This document shows, piece after piece, positions 58,959-64,000 of a stretch of 64,000 bases of DNA. Location: positions 496,001-560,000 of the forward strand of contig JACJYA010000001.1 of NCBI GenBank assembly GCA_020636315.1. The letters are read 5' to 3'. Origin of the DNA: Lewinellaceae bacterium. Lineage in GTDB: Bacteria; Bacteroidota; Bacteroidia; Chitinophagales; Saprospiraceae. The notes beneath the pieces were generated by a model. The model ran no database searches and was not told where the DNA came from. It saw only the letters and a list, made by a program, of their open reading frames with translations. Made by a program: the position numbers and the translations under genes. Every line of letters begins with the position of its first letter. The stretch's first letter is position 1.

Positions 58959-61835
58959 TCAGGTTTTCCTCACTGAACTGGGAGCGACTCCATACTCCTG
59001 TTGAAAAGACCGGGAGAAGTAATTGGGGTCGTTGAACCCTACCGAGTAAGCGATCTCCGAGATGTTCATCTGGGTAGTTTCGAGCATTTCCCTGGCCTTT
59101 TCCAGGCGAATGGACCGAACGAACTGAGACGGGGTCTTGTCGGTCAGCGCTTTCAATTTACGGTAAAACTGGGTATGGCTGAGGTGTGCTGCTTCACAAA
59201 GGTCAGCAATGGCCAGTTCCTGATTGCCAATATCCGCCTCCACCAGATTCCGGGCTTTTTTCAAAAAGGCGCTTTCAATGGACAGGTCCTCTGCTGGCCT
59301 TTGCTCCTCAGGCAGCCCATTGGAAAAATACAACCGGAGCCTCTCCTGCTTTTCGATGAGCTTTTCTATTCGAACCAGCAATTCTTCCTTGTTGAAAGGC
59401 TTGGTGAGGTAGGCATCGGCGCCTCTTTTCAAGCCTTTGACCTTATCAGCTTCAGCCGTACGGGCCGTCAGCAATATGAGGGGGATATGGCTGGTGCGTT
59501 CATCCTCCTTGAGCCGGGTACAGAGCTCAAAGCCATCCATCAGCGGCATCATCACATCGCTGATGATGATATCCGGAACCAGGCCGATGGCCTGTGCCAG
59601 GGCTTCTTCTCCGTTGCGGGCCAACAACAGGTTGTACCTACCTTTGAGAACAGACCGGATATAAAAGACGATATCCGGGTTGTCTTCGGCCAGTAAAAGA
59701 ATAGGAGCCTCCGAATCCGGAACGGCCATTTCCTCCTGAGCCATTTCTTCCGGTAAAGGAGCAGGGGCCTCCCATTGATCCAAAAGGGCGGGAGCCTTGT
59801 GCGGAGCGTTATTGGTAATGGGAATCCTGACAATAAATTTACTGCCGGCCCCAACGTCACTTTCCACCAGGATGACACCGCCCATCAGCCCCACCAGTTC
59901 TTTGGCCAGAGCCAACCCAATACCGGTACTTTGAAGGATGGCCCCTTTATTTTTTCCTTCCGGGTTTTCCCCCTGCCGGGATGCGGGCGGGCCATCCCCT
60001 CCGCTGTAGAAGCGGTCAAAAATGAATGGCAGCCGCTGCTCGGAAATGCCGGCGCCGGTATCCTGGACGATGATCTGCAAAAACGGCCTGCCTTCAAGGC
60101 TAACCTTGCGGGTATGAAAGGTCACTTTCCCGTATTCCGGAGTAAATTTAATGGCATTGGAAAGCAGGTTGTAGGCAATATGCTGGATCTTTTCCTCGTC
60201 GAAATCCATTAACAGTTGGTTTTCCTCCGAGTAAAAGGCCAGGCGGATGTATTTGGCGGAAGCAAGCGAGTGAAAAGACTCGGCCAGGTACTGCAGGTAA
60301 GCAATGATGTCGGCCTGGATGAGATCGAGCTTCATCTGGCCCGACTCGAGTTTGGAAAGGGCCAGCATCTGGTTGACCAGCCGCAGCATGTTGTGCCCGT
60401 TCCTGTGGATGATGCTCCTGGCTTTGTCCTGCCCCTTAATCTCCGCAGCCATACCCATGATTACGGTGAGGGGCGTCCTGAACTCATGAGTGATGTTGGT
60501 GTATAACTGGGATTTCAGTTCATCCAATTCTTTGAGGCGCTCGGCTTCAGCGTGTTCCTTTTCCTGTAACAAACGGCTCTTTTCCAATTCGAATTTGCCC
60601 TGTTGCCGCTCTCTTGCTTCCACCCGGCGGCTATAGGCCAGGCCCAAAGCAAAAGCGATGATCTCCAGTACCGAACCCATTTTAAAATAAGCCGAAGAAT
60701 ATTCTATACTCTGCAGCCGCAGGATGATGGTGAGAAGGATACCCAGGCCCATACAAATAATACCCGCGACAACAAAGTTCCCCTTTTTGTCGCCGGTTCG
60801 GTAAAGCGGCCAGGCGAAAAGAAAGGTAGCACACAAAAAAACGAAAGTAAATGGAATAATGGCCCAATCGGAAACATTCGGGCTGAAGTTGGAATACCAG
60901 ATGAGAAAAGCATCGACTATCAATACCGGAACGGACAAAACCATAAGCCAGCGAAACAGCCTGTCCCATCTGGGGAGCAAAGTTTCCAGGTGGAGGAAAG
61001 ACCTCATGAAACCAAGATAGGCCACCAGCCCCCCATAAGCCACCAACCTGAAGAAGTACAGATGCTGCGGCTGCTCCACAAAAAGGACGGGCGCCAGCCA
61101 GTCGGCCAGCAGGCGGGAAGCGTAGAGCTGATAACCGGCAATGGTCACCAGGTAAAAGGAATAGTAAAAATGCGCCTTGTCCCAGATGGTGAAAGACAGA
61201 ATGAGGTTGTACACCAGCATCATCAATACAAACCCCAGGAACAGGCCGCTGCTCCAGTATTCCCTGACCAGCTGAGCCCAGAAAACATCGGCAGGCAATA
61301 TCTCCACCCAGAATTCCGGCAACATGGCCATGCGGTCGGCTCGGGCCCGGAAATAAAGCAAGGCTGTTTCGCCCGGCTCCAGGGTTACTTTCGCCAGGTT
61401 GGGTTGAATGCGGGGCCGAAATCCCTTCTCGTAATAAGGCCGGAAAAACCCGGTTTGATGCCGGCTGCTCACCTGGCCGCCCTGTACGATATACGCATCG
61501 ACATAGGTCAGGGAGGGCGCAAAGTGGAAAACCCAGCTGGATTGGCCGCTGGAAGGGCCAAGGCGGTTGGAAACCTTTGCCCGGGCCCAGTAAAACCGGC
61601 CGGGCCGGTAACTGTCCTTGCCGGTAACCCAGGGGACGAAACCGGCATCTCCCCCAATATCAAGAACCTCCTCAATGGAAAGCCCTCCCACTGGCTCTTC
61701 CATTACCTCAACCGATTCGGAAAGCAGGTAAGAAGGCTGTAGGCTGTCAATCTCAAAAGCCTGGCCCGAAAGTGAATGTACACTGTACATGATCAGGCAC
61801 ACCACAGTCACTATAGAATATAATTCTTTTTGCAA
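58959..61835 (-). CDS. Hybrid sensor kinase: 7TMR-DISM sensor, histidine kinase, receiver and AraC DNA-binding domain
   Basis: 958 residues from a TTG start. Signal peptide to about residue 26; extracellular 7TMR-DISMED2 domain at about 30-170; seven membrane helices at about 185-390; a coiled linker to 440; HisKA with phospho-acceptor His450 in THEFRTPLTVIMG; HATPase with NLLSNAIKFTPEYGKV and VQDTGAGISEQRLPFIFDRFY; receiver with Asp760 in IIISDVMMPLMDGFE; AraC-type HTH at about 855-958 (LCEAAHLSHTQFYRKLKALTDKTPSQFVRSIRLEKAREML spans it). A complete sensor-to-DNA chain in one protein, likely membrane-bound and controlling nearby or distant genes. Ligand unknown; DISM domains often bind carbohydrates. 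Confidence 0.9.
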   Translation of the reverse strand: MQKELYSIVTVVCLIMYSVHSLSGQAFEIDSLQPSYLLSESVEVMEEPVGGLSIEEVLDIGGDAGFVPWVTGKDSYRPGRFYWARAKVSNRLGPSSGQSSWVFHFAPSLTYVDAYIVQGGQVSSRHQTGFFRPYYEKGFRPRIQPNLAKVTLEPGETALLYFRARADRMAMLPEFWVEILPADVFWAQLVREYWSSGLFLGFVLMMLVYNLILSFTIWDKAHFYYSFYLVTIAGYQLYASRLLADWLAPVLFVEQPQHLYFFRLVAYGGLVAYLGFMRSFLHLETLLPRWDRLFRWLMVLSVPVLIVDAFLIWYSNFSPNVSDWAIIPFTFVFLCATFLFAWPLYRTGDKKGNFVVAGIICMGLGILLTIILRLQSIEYSSAYFKMGSVLEIIAFALGLAYSRRVEARERQQGKFELEKSRLLQEKEHAEAERLKELDELKSQLYTNITHEFRTPLTVIMGMAAEIKGQDKARSIIHRNGHNMLRLVNQMLALSKLESGQMKLDLIQADIIAYLQYLAESFHSLASAKYIRLAFYSEENQLLMDFDEEKIQHIAYNLLSNAIKFTPEYGKVTFHTRKVSLEGRPFLQIIVQDTGAGISEQRLPFIFDRFYSGGDGPPASRQGENPEGKNKGAILQSTGIGLALAKELVGLMGGVILVESDVGAGSKFIVRIPITNNAPHKAPALLDQWEAPAPLPEEMAQEEMAVPDSEAPILLLAEDNPDIVFYIRSVLKGRYNLLLARNGEEALAQAIGLVPDIIISDVMMPLMDGFELCTRLKEDERTSHIPLILLTARTAEADKVKGLKRGADAYLTKPFNKEELLVRIEKLIEKQERLRLYFSNGLPEEQRPAEDLSIESAFLKKARNLVEADIGNQELAIADLCEAAHLSHTQFYRKLKALTDKTPSQFVRSIRLEKAREMLETTQMNISEIAYSVGFNDPNYFSRSFQQEYGVAPSSVRKT

Positions 61836-61970
61836 TTTTGATTCCCCTTGTGTGTATTCGTCTTAGTGCTTGTTTTTTCCAAAGTTAAACCATTTTAGAT
61901 GTAATCTAGCCCTACGCCCCTTTTTTCAATCATCAATCCCATAAACCATTTTTTTGACCGCAAAAAAATA

Positions 61971-61990
61971 ATTTTAAGCCAACCTAAAAT
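61971..61990 (+). promoter_or_regulatory. Candidate DtxR/MntR operator
   Basis: ATTTTAAGCCAACCTAAAAT is an imperfect 20-bp palindrome resembling DtxR-family boxes. It directly precedes a TATCTTTG -7 element (61993-62000), so binding would block that promoter: autoregulation is likely. Confidence 0.5.
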
Positions 61991-61992
61991 AG

Positions 61993-62000
61993 TATCTTTG
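61993..62000 (+). promoter_or_regulatory. -7 element of the DtxR/MntR-type regulator gene
   Basis: TATCTTTG fits TAnnTTTG exactly. It lies 21 bases before the start codon at 62021, so the leader would be short. The -33 region falls inside the candidate operator. Confidence 0.5.
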
Positions 62001-62020
62001 TATTGATAAATACAACGGCC

Positions 62021-62683
62021 ATGGATATCTCACACACGGAAGAAAATTATCTGAAAGCTATTTTCAAAATATCGGAACGGGATGGCAAACCGGCCAGCAC
62101 CAATGCCATTTCCACTGAAATGGAGACTACCGCTGCTTCGGTAACGGATATGGTCAAGCGCCTCTCCGACAAAACGCTTATCCACTACGAGCGCTACCGG
62201 GGCGTAACGCTTACCGGACAGGGCGAGCAGATCGCCACCCACCTCATCCGCAAACACCGGCTCTGGGAGGTATTCCTGGTTGATAAGCTCCACTTTTCCT
62301 GGGATGAGGTTCACGAGATCGCAGAACAACTGGAGCACATTAAATCGCAGAGCCTGGTAGAACGCCTCGATGAATACCTCGGTTTTCCCAAATTCGACCC
62401 CCACGGAGACCCCATACCCGATTCCAACGGCAATTTTGCCGTACGCAAACAGATATTACTTTCCGAACTGAAACCAGGTGAACGAGGGGAAGTAGTTGGC
62501 GTTCAGGACCACACCACCGCCTTTCTGCAGTACCTCGACCGGATGGAATTAGCCCTGGGAACACAGGTAGAAGTACTGGAGTACTTCGAATACGATGAAT
62601 CTATGAGGGTGCTGGCCAATAATGGCCGGGAACAGGTGCTCTCCAAAAAGGTCTGTCAGAATTTATTCATCCAGAAGCATTAG
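62021..62683 (+). CDS. Metal-dependent transcriptional regulator, DtxR/MntR family
   Basis: 220 residues from ATG 62021 (a TTG 18 bases upstream adds MINTTA). The N-terminal winged helix is HTEENYLKAIFKISERDGKPASTNAISTEMETTAASVTDMVKRLSDKTLIHYERYRGVTLT. The metal and dimer domain includes RKHRLWEVFLVDKLHFSWDEVHEIAEQLEH, with His and Glu ligands in the expected places, and a C-terminal FeoA/SH3-like domain (about 145-220). By family it represses Mn or Fe uptake when metal-bound. No transporter is adjacent; the hybrid kinase is divergent. Autoregulation through the upstream palindrome is likely. Confidence 0.9.
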   Translation: MDISHTEENYLKAIFKISERDGKPASTNAISTEMETTAASVTDMVKRLSDKTLIHYERYRGVTLTGQGEQIATHLIRKHRLWEVFLVDKLHFSWDEVHEIAEQLEHIKSQSLVERLDEYLGFPKFDPHGDPIPDSNGNFAVRKQILLSELKPGERGEVVGVQDHTTAFLQYLDRMELALGTQVEVLEYFEYDESMRVLANNGREQVLSKKVCQNLFIQKH

Positions 62684-62791
62684 CGGGCCGCCCGCCGGGC
62701 CAGAACTTCTTTCCCTGATACCCTGCTCTCAGCTAACTTTTACACCTTTCCACTTTTACACTTTTACACTTATTCCACCTTTATACGTTCC

Positions 62792-64000
62792 CTACGCTCC
62801 CCCCTTCATCCACACATCGCGCTGCGGGAACGGGATGGTAACGCCGTTCTCCCGGAAATTCTTGTCGATCTCGAAACGGATATCACTTTTGACGTCTTCG
62901 ATCCGGATGAATTCGTGTGACCAGAAGTGGATCTGAAAGTCGAGGGAGGAGTCGCCGAAATCCACAAACCGGACGAAGGGAGGCGGGTGGCGAAGCACGA
63001 AAGCATTCTCTCTGGCCACATTAAGCAATATTTTTTTCACCAGTTCGGTATCGGAGCCGTAAGCTACTCCCACCTGGACAAAAAAGCGCGCCTTATTGTC
63101 ATTGTGGCTCCAGTTGACTACCTTCTCGATGATGAGCTTCGAATTCGGGACGATGACGGTAATATTGTCCCGGGTTGCCACCAGAGAAGTGCGCACCCCG
63201 ATGCGCCGAACGGTACCGACCAGCCCGTCAACTTCCACCACATCCCCTACCTCTATCCGGCGTTCGAACAGCATGATGATACCGGAGAACAGGTCTTTGA
63301 AGGTTTCCTGCAGGCCCAGGCCGATACCGACCAGCAAAGCGGCAGCACCTCCCCACAGTACCGTCAGGGAAAAACCCAGCGCTTCCAGGGCCATGAGGGT
63401 GGCAATGACATAAACAAAGTACTGCAGCAACTGATTGATCGCGTACTGGGAGCCTAAATTGATGTTTTTGCTCTTGTAATAATTCTTGAGGATCAGCTGG
63501 ATCATTATCCAGATAATCAGGCGGGCAGTCAGCAGAATGAAGAGGGCATTGAGAATATTGACCAGGGTGAAAGGGGTGCCTTCCGACTGCCCCTTGGCGG
63601 GCGGGTAGGTGAAAAACCTCGGGTTGATCTCAAAGGCCTGAACGATGAACAGCAACGCCAGTACATAGACCACGTACTGCACCGTCCGGTTGGCCCGCTT
63701 TTTCGAATCCCTCCGATAGTGGTCCAGCTCGACGGGCTTCTCCTCCTTCTGTTCATAATAGCTGTGAATCAGGACTTTGGAGATCACCAGGTCCAGCAGC
63801 CGGGCCAACTGCCAGATGATCAGCGCTTCCAGGATGGTGGAAACCTTCAGGTTAGGGGCTGATTCGCTGGCCGTTTCCAGCAGCAGATGGTCAAGCTGAA
63901 AAATAAACAGCAGGGCAAGGAGGGCAACGAAAATAAAGAAGGTGCCCAGGATGCCCCGCATTTTGCGCCGGTCGGCACCGTCCAATTCAACCTTTTCGAA
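62792..64000 (-). CDS. Mechanosensitive ion channel, MscS family; 5' end may lie outside window
   Basis: The frame is open to the right edge (codons before TTG 63985 read FEKVE), so the start may be beyond the window; TTG 63985 or ATG 63961 are internal candidates. At least 397 residues: helices at about 10-30, 45-65, 80-105 and 140-165, then the pore helix segment ALGFSLTVLWGGAAALLVGIGLGLQETFKDLFSGIIMLFERRIEVGDVVEVDGLVGTVRRIGVRTSLVATRDNITVIVPNS covering TM3 and the MscS beta domain. Gated by membrane tension to release solutes on osmotic downshock. The C-terminal alpha-beta domain is present. Confidence 0.88.
   Translation of the reverse strand, partial: FEKVELDGADRRKMRGILGTFFIFVALLALLFIFQLDHLLLETASESAPNLKVSTILEALIIWQLARLLDLVISKVLIHSYYEQKEEKPVELDHYRRDSKKRANRTVQYVVYVLALLFIVQAFEINPRFFTYPPAKGQSEGTPFTLVNILNALFILLTARLIIWIMIQLILKNYYKSKNINLGSQYAINQLLQYFVYVIATLMALEALGFSLTVLWGGAAALLVGIGLGLQETFKDLFSGIIMLFERRIEVGDVVEVDGLVGTVRRIGVRTSLVATRDNITVIVPNSKLIIEKVVNWSHNDNKARFFVQVGVAYGSDTELVKKILLNVARENAFVLRHPPPFVRFVDFGDSSLDFQIHFWSHEFIRIEDVKSDIRFEIDKNFRENGVTIPFPQRDVWMKGGA

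Noticed and set aside
60603..61742. 379-codon rightward open frame opposite the hybrid kinase
   Set aside because: Lies antisense to the sensor and membrane part of a well supported gene.

Overview
The window reads as chromosomal DNA of a Bacteroidota bacterium, most likely from the Saprospiria (Lewinella / Phaeodactylibacter / Haliscomenobacter type). The reasons are: two secreted proteins with C-terminal type IX secretion (T9SS) sorting domains; Bacteroidota gene orders (spoT-fur-STAS-purA, tig-clpP-clpX, acpP-fabF-rnc, dksA-lspA, nucleotidyltransferase-TPR-DUF4292-EnvC-like); few Shine-Dalgarno sequences; and several -7 elements of the Bacteroidota type TAnnTTTG. No rRNA, CRISPR array, phage or large transposon is visible. 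One tRNA is present, tRNA-Leu(UAG). The species assignment is inference.

Layout: 1-1.9 kb holds the 3' part of a PBP4-type D-Ala-D-Ala carboxypeptidase and a lipoprotein-type methyltransferase. 1.9-6.7 kb is a leftward block of spoT, fur, a STAS protein and purA (stringent response, metal control, purine synthesis). 7.1-7.6 kb has tRNA-Leu followed by a gene-free array of 105-bp repeats that reiterate the tRNA 3' end. 7.9-11.6 kb is the protein quality-control block tig, clpP, clpX. 11.9-13.1 kb holds a DoxX-like protein and truA. 13.2-19.9 kb has two paralogous choice-of-anchor I / Calx-beta surface proteins. 20-25 kb has prfA, tsaB, two cysteine-free ArsR-type regulators (the first behind a good sigma-54-type promoter), lspA and a DksA-like protein. 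25-32.4 kb is leftward: acpP, fabF, rnc, a SWIM-domain protein, an OmpA-family protein and a small unknown.

32.6-42 kb is mostly rightward: pyruvate kinase, a sugar nucleotidyltransferase, a cell-envelope cluster (TPR, DUF4292 lipoprotein, catalytically degenerate EnvC-like protein), hflX and an M29 aminopeptidase. 42.3-48.4 kb holds an unknown protein, a beta-CASP RNase-like protein, an ECF sigma / membrane regulator / DUF4097-like operon and a TPR lipoprotein. 48.5-57 kb has a T9SS cargo protein, an ABC-F ATPase, a Prc-type protease and a membrane pyrophosphatase. 57.4-64 kb has a nitroreductase, two small membrane proteins, a 7TM hybrid histidine kinase with an AraC output domain, a DtxR/MntR-type regulator and an MscS channel that runs to the right edge.

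The least ordinary content is non-coding. (1) The tRNA-Leu-linked repeat array at 7204-7625 is bounded by att-like copies of the tRNA 3' end. (2) Two MITE-like elements (40756-40890 and 47214-47397, opposite orientations) have identical 14-bp terminal inverted repeats and each is flanked by its own perfect 7-bp direct repeat; they differ by exactly two 21-bp units plus 7 bp. (3) A second type of inverted-repeat element lies at 57243-57402. (4) A canonical sigma-54 motif lies upstream of an ArsR gene. (5) A perfect 14-bp palindrome lies just upstream of rnc. I see no obvious novel multi-gene system; most genes are housekeeping or envelope functions.
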